Counted from the stretch's first letter, positions 1-6,507 are shown. The stretch: DNA of 8,700 nt from Novosphingobium sp. (GCA_009885425.1 VFKS01000227.1:1-8700), one strand, 5' to 3'. Numbers and translations: made by a program. Notes: generated by a model not told the origin, from the sequence alone.

Positions 1-125
1 GCCGCGGCCGGGTGAAGCTGGGCGACAGCGAATGGCTGGCAAAGGGCCCCGATGCGGAACCAGGCACTAAGATGAAGGTCACTGGAATCGATGGTACCAC
101 GCTGGTGGTTGAACATCTGCACTAA
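1..125 (+). CDS. nfeD: NfeD family protein, C-terminal fragment (5' end outside window)
   Basis: Reading from base 3, an open frame of 40 codons ends at TAA 123-125. It begins RGRVKLGDSEWLAK and closes with KVTGIDGTTLVVEHLH. This fits the C-terminal soluble OB-fold domain of NfeD proteins, whose pattern is G-x-V-x-L-x-G-x-x-W-x-A, then a G-x-x-V-x-V turn and a final hydrophobic strand L-x-V. NfeD proteins are membrane proteins normally encoded beside an SPFH/stomatin-like gene and thought to act with it in membrane organisation or quality control. That partner would lie to the left and is not seen. The transmembrane part is also outside, so short, protease-fused and other subtypes cannot be told apart. 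The fragment is short, so identity rests on this motif alone. The next gene converges on it, with a large palindrome between them. Confidence 0.72.
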   Translation, partial: RGRVKLGDSEWLAKGPDAEPGTKMKVTGIDGTTLVVEHLH

Positions 126-131
126 AGTCTT

Positions 132-250
132 TTCCACTGACGTGGAAGCACCACCGGCCCGCTCCCCCTCCCGGCCACCCATTCAGGGTACTATCGTGGG
201 CGGCTGGGAGGGGGAGCGGGCCGGTGGTGCAATGCTTCAGCGTCACTGAA
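132..250. repeat. REPIN-like compound palindrome between convergent genes
   Basis: Bases 148-172 and 206-230 are a perfect 25-bp inverted repeat. Pairing continues inward to 181/197 with one mismatch (A177/C201) and one G-U pair, leaving a 15-nt loop (182-196). Each flank carries a small hairpin: TTCCAC-tgac-GTGGAA at 132-147 and TTCAG-cgtca-CTGAA at 236-250. Read on the other strand, the right flank matches the left (TTC..TGACG..GAAGCA), so the whole element is two related units in inverted orientation. The two flank stems differ in sequence yet both still pair. This layout resembles REP doublets (REPINs), which are moved by RAYT transposases in other bacteria. No T-run follows either end, so it is not a classic Rho-independent terminator, although it may still block read-through between nfeD and the opposing gene. 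Copies elsewhere in the genome cannot be checked here. Confidence 0.75.
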
Positions 251-259
251 ACAGAAACG

Positions 260-673
260 CTAGAGGCCCTTTTTGCCAAAGCCTGAGGGCCGGGCGGGCG
301 TCGGACGGGCTGCTGGCGCGGACGGCCGGTTCTCAAGATAGCGCTGCATAACCGCGTCGGGATCAAAGACATCCTTGTTGGCAAAGGTTTCCGCCAGCCT
401 GATGGCCTCTTTCGCATCTACCGGTGGATCGCCATCACCTTTGTCTTTACCGGTCAGTTGATCGAAAATGCGTTTGAGGGCGAAAAGGCACAGCCCCAAC
501 GCGATCATAGTCAGCACCAGAGCCAGCACGTAATAGGGCACCCCTGCTCCATTGCCGATGCCGGCTTCCTGCGCGGCGCGATCACCCATGGCTTCGAAGC
601 CTTTGGAGAACGCTTGCGGTATGATCGCGAGCAGCAGGTAGCGGTAGCTGCCTTTTTCACGTTTCTGAGCCAT
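260..673 (-). CDS. Hypothetical single-pass membrane protein, 137 aa
   Basis: I do not recognise a named family. The start ATG (673-671) follows a strong Shine-Dalgarno, GGGAGG at 684-679, with a 5-nt gap; the frame stays open upstream, but the extension would bury this site. The protein has a basic N-terminus (MAQKREKGSYRY), a mildly hydrophobic stretch at residues 10-22, and one clear transmembrane segment at about 45-66 (VPYYVLALVLTMIALGLCLF). A Lys/Asp-rich stretch (67-82) follows, then a predicted helix (86-115) and a Pro/Ala/Arg-rich tail ending GFGKKGL. Positive charges on both sides of the membrane segment leave the topology uncertain. The gene stands alone between a convergent NfeD gene and a divergent PBP gene. 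A role in envelope biology is only a guess from its neighbours. The ORF itself is well supported by its SD and composition. Confidence 0.75.
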   Translation of the reverse strand: MAQKREKGSYRYLLLAIIPQAFSKGFEAMGDRAAQEAGIGNGAGVPYYVLALVLTMIALGLCLFALKRIFDQLTGKDKGDGDPPVDAKEAIRLAETFANKDVFDPDAVMQRYLENRPSAPAARPTPARPSGFGKKGL

Positions 674-678
674 CCAAA

Positions 679-684
679 CCTCCC
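679..684 (-). promoter_or_regulatory. Shine-Dalgarno that fixes the start of the 137-aa membrane protein
   Basis: On the minus strand, GGGAGG (part of GGGAGGTT) sits 5 nt before the ATG at 673-671. It favours this start over the longer reading frame that could begin at 730. Confidence 0.7.
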
Positions 685-847
685 ATCTGGTGGTTTTTGC
701 ACAGGATGCTTTCAATTGTTCTAATCCCAATAAGGGCTATGCCGGGCAGCAGCGAGGGCAAGGCGCATGGCGGCGCTGATGTGAGGATTGCACACGATCT
801 TCACATTTCCCCCATTAACCTTGCGCTGCGGATCTCCTAAGGCCGCA

Positions 848-902
848 ATGCTGCGATGGGCATCCCTGCCCGGCGGGAGAGATGAATAGGCCCTATGGCT
901 AG
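848..902 (+). other. Two possible mini-ORFs in the leader of the PBP gene
   Basis: The 221-nt region 674-894 between the divergent genes holds no larger gene. ATG 848 opens a 13-codon frame (MLRWASLPGGRDE, stop TAG 887-889) preceded by AAGG at 839-842 with a 5-nt gap. ATG 882 opens a 6-codon frame (MNRPYG, stop TAG 900-902) that overlaps the PBP start at 895; GGGAG lies just in front of it. The PBP start itself has only a weak AGG four bases upstream, so translation could be coupled through one of these. A 5-bp hairpin, GGGCA-tccc-TGCCC (858-871), lies inside the first mini-ORF. No convincing -35/-10 pair was found in the region. Translation of either frame is unproven. Confidence 0.25.
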
Positions 903-2979
903 AAACGATTTCAAGCGCAGCGCGCCCAGCAATGGCAAGTCGGCCAAGCCTGCCCCCACTGGATTCCGCCGGTTTATCCGGCGCCTGTTCGTCTGGGGCC
1001 TCTCGCTCGGCGTGATTGGAGTGCTCTCGCTGTTCGTCGCGGTGCTTCTGGCGGCGCGCGATCTGCCCGATTTTGAAGCGATCAAGACCATCCAGACCGA
1101 ACAGATGATCGTGGTGCGCGCGCGCGATGGGACCCAACTGGTCTCGCTCGGGCCAAGCTATGGCAAGTGGCTCAGCCACAGCCAGATACCGCAAGTGATG
1201 AAGGACGCGATGCTCTCGGTTGAGGACAAGCGCTATTACAACCATATCGGGATCGACCCGGTGGGCCTGGCCCGCTCATTCTGGGTCCGGTTTCAGGAAG
1301 GCCGCTTCAAGCAGGGCGGCTCGACCATAACCCAGCAGCTGGCCCGCACCGTCTTCCTCAACAATTCCAGAACCTTCGGCCGCAAGTTGCGCGAAGGGGT
1401 GTTGGCGCTGGCTTTGGAATGGAAGTTTTCCAAGGCCCAGATTCTAGAGCTCTACCTCAACAAGGTCTATTTCGGCGGCGGTGCATACGGCGTCGATTCG
1501 GCCAGCCGCAAGTTCTTTGGCCACCCTGCAACCACGATGAGCCTTCCCGAAGCCGCGATTGTCGCAGGCCTGGTCAAGGCGCCGTCCAACTATGCTCCGA
1601 CCGCTGATCCCGAAGCGGCCGTGGGCCGCGGCGGCGTGGTTTTGGGGCTGATGGTCGATAACGGCAAGGTTACCGCCGCGCAGGCCGCCCAGATCGATCT
1701 CAAATCGATTACGTTCGCCCAGGAAGCCGGGCAGAACTCGGTCCGCTATTTCACCGACTGGGCGCTGCCGCAGCTTGATATTGTGCTGGGCGAAACCAAC
1801 CAGCCGATTGAGGTCTGGACCACGCTTGACGTCAAACTGCAAAACGCGGCGACCGATGCGATCCAGCGCAACGTTCCCGGCGGAGCGCAAGGCGCGCTGG
1901 TCAGCATGGACCGCGATGGGGCGGTGTTGGCGCTGGTCGGCGGGACCGATTACGTCACGTCGAACTACAACCGCGCGGTCAACGCGGTGCGCCAGCCGGG
2001 CTCGGCCTGGAAGCTGTTCGTCTATCTCGCCGCGCTGGAGGCTGGCTATACCCCCAACGCTGAAGTGATCGACGAACCCGTGACGATCGAAGGCTGGAGC
2101 CCGCGCAATTCGGGTGGCGGCTTTGCCGGGAAGATCGACGTGCGGACTGCCTTTGCCTATTCCAAGAACACCGTCGCGGCGCAGCTGGGGCAGGAAGTGG
2201 GCTTTTCGTCTGTCGCAGGCATGGCCAAGCGGCTGGGGATCACCACCCCGATCACCACGGTACCCTCGATGGTGCTGGGCACCAACGAAGTGCGGCTGAT
2301 CGACATGACCCGGGCGTTCGCCACGGTATCGGCCAAGGGCCGCTCGATCGTGCCTTATGGGATCGTCAAGGTCACCACCACCGATGGCAAAGTGCTTTAC
2401 CAGCGTGAGCGCAAGGAAGGCGACGTGCTGGTCCCGGCCCATGTCGCTGCCGGGATCACCGATATGCTGCAAAGCGCGGTCAGTGTCGGCACTGGCAAGG
2501 CGGCCCAGATCGGCCGGCCTGTGGCGGGCAAAACCGGCACCACCACTGCCAATAAGGACGGCTGGTTCCTGGGCTTTTCCAGCGGCGTCACCACCGGCGT
2601 CTGGATGGGCCGCGACGATGACCGACCGGTCACCGGGCTGCAGGGCGGCGCCGCCCCGGCCCGCGCCTTTGCCTCTTACATGAAGATCGCCGTCGCCGGA
2701 CGCCCGGTTGAGAAGTTTGAGACCGACGCGACCCTGCCGGCCTGGCAGCTGGAACCCGATGACGAAGTGTTGCTGAGCGGCAGCCCTGATGACTACCGCT
2801 ATGTCGATGAACAGGGCAATCTGGTCGAACCGCTGGAACAGCCCGGCAATGACCGCAGAGGCCCAGTCGACAACGAGGGTCTGGTTCCGGTCCAGCCGCC
2901 GCCCGCCGCCAATGAGGAATTCCTCGACGAGGCGACCGGCAAGGTCAAACCGCCCGCGGCGGCTGACCCGCCGGGGTAG
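895..2979 (+). CDS. Bifunctional class A penicillin-binding protein (PBP1A family)
   Basis: It polymerises lipid II into glycan strands and cross-links the peptides, in the periplasm while anchored in the inner membrane. The 694-aa protein has a basic cytoplasmic N-terminus, one membrane anchor (about residues 31-53), a GT51 transglycosylase domain and a transpeptidase domain. Transglycosylase motifs are EDKRYYNHIGID with catalytic Glu110, GGSTITQQ (141-148) and the ELYLNKVYFG stretch that follows. Transpeptidase motifs are SAWK with nucleophile Ser370 and Lys373, SKN (423-425) and KTG (546-548), so both activities look intact. Only about 130 residues separate the last transglycosylase motif from Ser370, so the extra OB-like domain of E. 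coli PBP1A is probably absent. The tail from about 640 is acidic and Pro-rich. An in-frame stop at 883-885 makes ATG 895 the first possible start, although its SD is weak. It converges on degP. Confidence 0.95.
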   Translation: MARNDFKRSAPSNGKSAKPAPTGFRRFIRRLFVWGLSLGVIGVLSLFVAVLLAARDLPDFEAIKTIQTEQMIVVRARDGTQLVSLGPSYGKWLSHSQIPQVMKDAMLSVEDKRYYNHIGIDPVGLARSFWVRFQEGRFKQGGSTITQQLARTVFLNNSRTFGRKLREGVLALALEWKFSKAQILELYLNKVYFGGGAYGVDSASRKFFGHPATTMSLPEAAIVAGLVKAPSNYAPTADPEAAVGRGGVVLGLMVDNGKVTAAQAAQIDLKSITFAQEAGQNSVRYFTDWALPQLDIVLGETNQPIEVWTTLDVKLQNAATDAIQRNVPGGAQGALVSMDRDGAVLALVGGTDYVTSNYNRAVNAVRQPGSAWKLFVYLAALEAGYTPNAEVIDEPVTIEGWSPRNSGGGFAGKIDVRTAFAYSKNTVAAQLGQEVGFSSVAGMAKRLGITTPITTVPSMVLGTNEVRLIDMTRAFATVSAKGRSIVPYGIVKVTTTDGKVLYQRERKEGDVLVPAHVAAGITDMLQSAVSVGTGKAAQIGRPVAGKTGTTTANKDGWFLGFSSGVTTGVWMGRDDDRPVTGLQGGAAPARAFASYMKIAVAGRPVEKFETDATLPAWQLEPDDEVLLSGSPDDYRYVDEQGNLVEPLEQPGNDRRGPVDNEGLVPVQPPPAANEEFLDEATGKVKPPAAADPPG

Positions 2980-2982
2980 TTG

Positions 2983-4488
2983 TTATCTGATCCGCAGGGC
3001 GATGAAGACTAGCCCGGCTTGACCCGGACGCAGCACTTGCAGCGTCATGGTCGGTCGCCCTAGCGCCTTTGCTGAACGGATCGATTTTTCCAGATCCGCA
3101 ACACTGCCCAGCTCGACGATGTTGGCCGAAACCACGATATCGCCCTGCTTCAAGCCATTGTTGGCAGCATCCGACGCTGAATCGACCGCTGCGATCACTA
3201 CGCCGCGTTGGCTGAGCGGAACCCCAAGCTGCTCGGCAATTTCTGGCTCCATGGTCAGAACCTTGAGGCCCAGCGCACTCTCGGCCAGCCCTTCGCCCTG
3301 TACAGCGGGATCGGCCAGCCGGTCTTGCTTGGTCGTTGGGGCAAGGCTCTTGGCCAGCTCCTGCTGCGTGGGTCGTTTGGCGACAGTGGCTTGCACCCGC
3401 ACGGTCTTGCCGCCGCGCAGCACCTCGATCGGGATGCGGGTGCCCGGCGTGATGTCAGAGACGATCCCCGACAGCGTCCGGCTCGGGGTGACCGGCTCAT
3501 CGTTCACTTTAAGCACAATGTCGCCGACCTTGATCCCGGCCTTTTCAGCGGGTTGGCCCGGTTGGACCAGCCGGACCAGCTCGCCGCGATCGTGCGGCAG
3601 GCCGAGTGAATCGGCGATTTCGTCGCTGATCGGCTGGATCTGGATGCCCAGAAAGCCGCGCTCAATCGCCGCCCCGTTTTTCAGCTTTTCGACAATCGGC
3701 TTGGCGGTGTCGGACGGAATTGCAAAACCGATCCCGATGTTTCCGCCCGCACCGCCGCCCGATGCAACGATCCAGTTGTTGATGCCAATCACGTTGCCCG
3801 CCATGTCAAACATCGGCCCGCCCGAATTGCCCGAATTGATCGAGGCATCGGTCTGGATGTAATGATCATAGGCCCCGCTGCCGGTGTTGCGGTTGACAGA
3901 ACTGATGATCCCAGAAGTCACCGTGCCGCCAAGGCCGAACGGGTTTCCGATCGCGATGATCCAGTCTCCGGCGCGGGCCTTGGCTGAATCGCCAAATTTG
4001 ACGAACGGCAGCGGGGCGGGGGCGTCTATTTTCAGCACGGCAATATCGGATTCGGCATCGCGGCCGACTATCCGGGCGGTGTATTGCTTGCCGTCGGATA
4101 GCTTGACCGTAACCTCGTCGGCCTGCCCTTCGCGGTCCAGGCTGATCACGTGGTTGTTGGTGACGATGTAGCCATCGGATGAAATGATAAAGCCCGAACC
4201 TACCGCTTGGGCCAGCTTGGTCTGCATCCCGCCACCGGGCTGCATCGCGGCAAAGGGGTTGTCGCTTTTGACCTTGACGGTCTGGCGGACCGCGATGTTG
4301 ACCACGGCGGGCTGCAATTGCTGGGTCAGTTCGGCAAAGCTGGCCGGTGCGCCGCTGCGCGGGACCAGCGATTGCATAGTCCCGGCCTCGTTCTGCGCCA
4401 CTTGCGCGCCGAGCGGAATTCCGCTGACCAAAGAGAGCGCTGCGCCGCCCAGCAGCAATGCCGAGGTTACACCATATGCGTATTTCAC
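2983..4488 (-). CDS. degP: DegP/HtrA family periplasmic serine protease (Do-like)
   Basis: A periplasmic protease and chaperone that degrades or holds misfolded envelope proteins. The 501-aa product has a signal peptide (residues 1 to about 28, MKYAYGVTSALLLGGAALSL then GIPLGAQ), a trypsin-like domain with the full triad His113 (TNNHV), Asp148 (ESDIAVLK) and Ser222 (GNSGGP), and two PDZ domains (about 277-370, GFLGIQIQP..., and 405-497, with the carboxylate-binding-like LGVPL and a GLKQGD turn). Length and two PDZ domains match the DegP/DegQ type. The start is GTG (4488-4486); no ATG lies upstream in frame, and AAGAGGA at 4504-4498 sits 9 nt before it. It is the third gene after hflK and hflC, a common alphaproteobacterial order that ties it to membrane protein quality control. 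The 76-nt gap before it contains stem-loops that could adjust its level relative to hflKC. Confidence 0.96.
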   Translation of the reverse strand: MKYAYGVTSALLLGGAALSLVSGIPLGAQVAQNEAGTMQSLVPRSGAPASFAELTQQLQPAVVNIAVRQTVKVKSDNPFAAMQPGGGMQTKLAQAVGSGFIISSDGYIVTNNHVISLDREGQADEVTVKLSDGKQYTARIVGRDAESDIAVLKIDAPAPLPFVKFGDSAKARAGDWIIAIGNPFGLGGTVTSGIISSVNRNTGSGAYDHYIQTDASINSGNSGGPMFDMAGNVIGINNWIVASGGGAGGNIGIGFAIPSDTAKPIVEKLKNGAAIERGFLGIQIQPISDEIADSLGLPHDRGELVRLVQPGQPAEKAGIKVGDIVLKVNDEPVTPSRTLSGIVSDITPGTRIPIEVLRGGKTVRVQATVAKRPTQQELAKSLAPTTKQDRLADPAVQGEGLAESALGLKVLTMEPEIAEQLGVPLSQRGVVIAAVDSASDAANNGLKQGDIVVSANIVELGSVADLEKSIRSAKALGRPTMTLQVLRPGQAGLVFIALRIR

Positions 4489-4497
4489 CAGTCTTGA

Positions 4498-4504
4498 TCC
4501 TCTT
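4498..4504 (-). promoter_or_regulatory. Shine-Dalgarno supporting the GTG start of degP
   Basis: AAGAGGA on the minus strand lies 9 nt upstream of the GTG at 4488-4486. It supports a non-ATG start; the nearby ATG at the CATATG is out of frame. Confidence 0.6.
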
Positions 4505-4510
4505 GTCAGC

Positions 4511-4558
4511 TTGGCCCGCCACGACAGAAAATCGGGCCAATCCCCTTAATAGGGATTG
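4511..4558 (-). other. Two abutting stem-loops in the hflC-degP gap
   Basis: In the minus-strand transcript, CAATCCC-tattaag-GGGATTG (4558-4538) is followed directly by TTGGCCCG-(14 nt)-CGGGCCAA (4540-4511). Both stems are perfect (7 and 8 bp), and they share the three bases TTG, so they compete at the junction or stack with shortened stems. They lie between the hflC stop (4567-4565) and the degP Shine-Dalgarno. Neither is followed by a T-run, so termination is not expected; mRNA processing or protection of one side of the message is more likely. TATTAA in the first loop resembles a -10 box, but I find no matching -35. Confidence 0.5.
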
Positions 4559-4564
4559 AACGCG

Positions 4565-5413
4565 TCAGTTTCCACCAAAGTGCCGCAGATAGCCGCTATC
4601 TGGCGGCAGTATGATGCTGGGCCGGGGTTTCTTGTCATCCTTGGCGGGCGGCGTGCCGAAATGCCGTTCATAGCTGTCCATCGCTTTGAAGAAGGCATAG
4701 AATTCCGGATCACGCCCGGCGCTTTGCTGGAGCACGGCGGCGGCTTCGGCATTGGCGCTGACGATGATCGCGGCGGCATCCTCGGCGCTTTTCTGGCGGA
4801 CCGTATCGATCGCCAATTCCTGTCGCTCGCGCATCTGGCTGTAGGCCGCGCTCAGGCTGCTTTCGTCGAGCGTCACCCGGGCGACCCGCACGTCGATCAC
4901 CTGGACCCCGTACTGCCGGGTCTTGGCATCAAGCGCCTTGGTCAGCAGCAGGGCTGCTCCGCCTGCGCCGGGCCGGGCGATTGCGCCAGTGCTGCGCGGG
5001 CTCAGTTCCTGTTTGAGCAGCGGCGGCAGAAAGCTGCGTAATTGCTCATCCAGCTTGGCCGCTGCGCCCAGCGTCGCGGACAGCTTGACCGGATCGATGA
5101 TCCGATAGGTCACATCGGTATCGACCAGCAGCCATTGCTGATCGCTGCTGCGGATTTTCTGCGATGGGTGGCTGAACCCCAGCAGCCCGCGCGGATACCA
5201 CACCGCCTGTTCGATCAGCGGCAGCTTGATCACGATTCCGGCGCCATCGGCATTGTTCGGATTGAACCGGTTGACCACCCGGTCGGGCTTGCCCATTCGC
5301 TCGATCACGACCTGCTGGTCTTCGCCGACGATCACAAAGCTCGACACCAGCAGCAGCGCCATCATGGCGATCCCGAACAAGCCGAAGCGGTATTGGTGGA
5401 ACAGCGCGCCCAT
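4565..5413 (-). CDS. hflC: HflC, SPFH-domain modulator of the FtsH protease
   Basis: HflC alternates with HflK in a periplasmic SPFH cage that encloses the membrane protease FtsH and limits its access to substrates. The 282-aa protein has an N-terminal membrane anchor (about residues 9-30) followed by the SPFH core, starting VIVGEDQQVVIERMGKPDRV. Next come the YGVQVIDVRVARVTL strand region, a coiled-coil helix (about 194-234), and the C-terminal signature DPEFYAFFKAMDSYE (235-249). The end, SGYLRHFGG, corresponds to the SDFFRYM of E. coli HflC. The ATG (5413-5411) is one base after the hflK stop and has AAGGAGG at 5428-5422, so translation is probably coupled. From memory of the E. coli protein (334 aa), the stalk helix here is about 22 residues shorter, and an internal insert after the first SPFH part is reduced. 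Confidence 0.94.
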   Translation of the reverse strand: MGALFHQYRFGLFGIAMMALLLVSSFVIVGEDQQVVIERMGKPDRVVNRFNPNNADGAGIVIKLPLIEQAVWYPRGLLGFSHPSQKIRSSDQQWLLVDTDVTYRIIDPVKLSATLGAAAKLDEQLRSFLPPLLKQELSPRSTGAIARPGAGGAALLLTKALDAKTRQYGVQVIDVRVARVTLDESSLSAAYSQMRERQELAIDTVRQKSAEDAAAIIVSANAEAAAVLQQSAGRDPEFYAFFKAMDSYERHFGTPPAKDDKKPRPSIILPPDSGYLRHFGGN

Positions 5414-5414
5414 C

Positions 5415-6494
5415 TCAGCGCCCTCCTTGTGGCGGGGCAGCGGGCGGGGTTTGCCCGCCGATCACCACGGTGTTGGCGTTCAGCACCTTGTCCATCGTTT
5501 CATGATACATCTTGGTTCGCCAAACGCCCGGAGAAAGCCGGTAATTGGCATAGGCCCGGTTAAATGCCTGCGCCTCTACCTGCGCATTATAGCGGATCTT
5601 GATCGCCCAACTGTTGGCATTCTCGCGGTTCTTGGCCGCGTCTGCGCCTGCGGTTTCAAGCGTCTTGAAAGTTCCGGCCAATTTGGCCGGAGGGCGGGCC
5701 TGGGTGACCTCGACCGCCGAAATCGTGATCCCGGCCTTCATCGCGTCGAGCAGCTTCTGCAGTCGGTCATGGGTGCGCTGTTGCAGTTCGGCATTGCGTT
5801 TGCCGCCCAGCACATCGTCAAAGCCCAGCTCTGCCACCGCGCCGCGAATGGCGGCATCGGCCAGCCGCCGCAGCGCGGCTTCGCCATCAGGGAAGGCGTT
5901 ACCGAAGGCGCGCAGATCGCCCACCCGCCAGCTGACCTGCAGCCGCACGTCGATCACTTCGCCATCGCGGGTCAGCATCAGGGTTTCGGCCTCCTTGTCA
6001 GGCAGCGAGGTCACCATTTCCTTGCCGACATCGCGCCGAACCACCTGCTGAATGGGCCAGGGCAGCGTCAGGTTCAGTCCCGGCCCGATCGTGCCGGCAT
6101 GGCGCCCGAAAGTGCTGACCACACCGCGTTCGCCCTGAGCCAGGACATGGACCGAGGTTGATAGCAGCCAGGCGCTGGCGACGCCGAGCACGACAAGGCC
6201 ATACCAGGCCGGACGCGGCGCTGTGCGCGGCTGACCTGCGCCGCCGCCGCGCGAACGAAAGATGTCCTCGATGCTGGCCGAGCGGCGCTGGCCGGGTTCA
6301 TCAGTGCCGCTAGTCCACGGGGTCCGCGCCTTTTCGCCCTTTGGCGGGGTGGTTGCGACGGGCAGAACTTCTGCGCCAGCTAAATCCACCGGCGCGGGCT
6401 GTTCGCCGACTGGCGGAGTGCCTGCGTCTTGCGGTTCCTGCCCCTTTGGCGCGGCTTTTTTCCTGCCCGGCTTGGGGCCATCGGTTTCACTCAT
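5415..6494 (-). CDS. hflK: HflK, SPFH-domain modulator of the FtsH protease
   Basis: Partner of HflC in the FtsH-regulating cage. The 359-aa protein has a cytoplasmic Pro/Ala/Lys-rich extension (1-95) containing IEDIFRSRGGG, equivalent to the DLDDIFRKL segment of E. coli HflK. A membrane anchor (about 97-119) follows, then an SPFH domain beginning QGERGVVSTFGRHAGTIGPGLN and including VDVRLQVSWRV-type strands, the ARPP turn (266-269), a coiled coil (about 270-315), and the family signature MYHETMDKVL (329-338). A short Pro-rich tail ends the protein. The start ATG (6494-6492) is chosen because the frame upstream would run across the divergent mrp gene. Its SD is poor (only AGG 1-2 nt from the ATG), and a TATAGT 7 nt upstream suggests a very short or absent leader. 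It is the first gene of hflK-hflC-degP. Confidence 0.94.
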   Translation of the reverse strand: MSETDGPKPGRKKAAPKGQEPQDAGTPPVGEQPAPVDLAGAEVLPVATTPPKGEKARTPWTSGTDEPGQRRSASIEDIFRSRGGGAGQPRTAPRPAWYGLVVLGVASAWLLSTSVHVLAQGERGVVSTFGRHAGTIGPGLNLTLPWPIQQVVRRDVGKEMVTSLPDKEAETLMLTRDGEVIDVRLQVSWRVGDLRAFGNAFPDGEAALRRLADAAIRGAVAELGFDDVLGGKRNAELQQRTHDRLQKLLDAMKAGITISAVEVTQARPPAKLAGTFKTLETAGADAAKNRENANSWAIKIRYNAQVEAQAFNRAYANYRLSPGVWRTKMYHETMDKVLNANTVVIGGQTPPAAPPQGGR

Positions 6495-6501
6495 GCCTGA
6501 C

Positions 6502-6507
6502 ACTATA
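6502..6507 (-). promoter_or_regulatory. Possible -10 box for the hflK-hflC-degP operon
   Basis: TATAGT on the minus strand ends 7 nt before the hflK ATG. If it is a true -10 element, transcription would start at or within a base or two of the start codon. The region 17 nt upstream (around the TTTTTTGATC stretch) has no good -35 match, so this is tentative. Confidence 0.25.

Noticed and set aside
148..230. Long hairpin as a classic Rho-independent terminator
   Set aside because: No T-run follows the stem on either strand, and its stem is far longer than usual; a compound repeat explains it better.
788..818. TTGCAC ... CATTAA as a promoter for the PBP gene
   Set aside because: The spacing is 19 nt and both boxes are weak matches, so it is not better than chance.
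721..1245. 174-codon minus-strand frame across the PBP start
   Set aside because: No SD, no motif, and His/Arg/Ala-rich shadow composition opposite the PBP anchor and transglycosylase start.
1444..2472. 342-codon open frame on the minus strand inside the PBP gene
   Set aside because: Its composition is Arg/His/Gly-rich without any domain, and it lies opposite the conserved catalytic region of the PBP; high GC produces such frames.
3047..3862. 271-codon open frame on the plus strand opposite degP
   Set aside because: A Ser/Pro/Arg-rich shadow frame with no recognisable motif; degP on the other strand has an intact triad and PDZ domains.
4520..4600. Heat-shock (RpoH) or EcfG-type promoter for degP
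   Set aside because: CCCTATTA and GGAAAC fragments exist, but no partner box lies at the required spacing.
5226..6161. 311-codon open frame on the plus strand opposite hflC/hflK
   Set aside because: It spans the junction of two clear SPFH genes and has no domain of its own.
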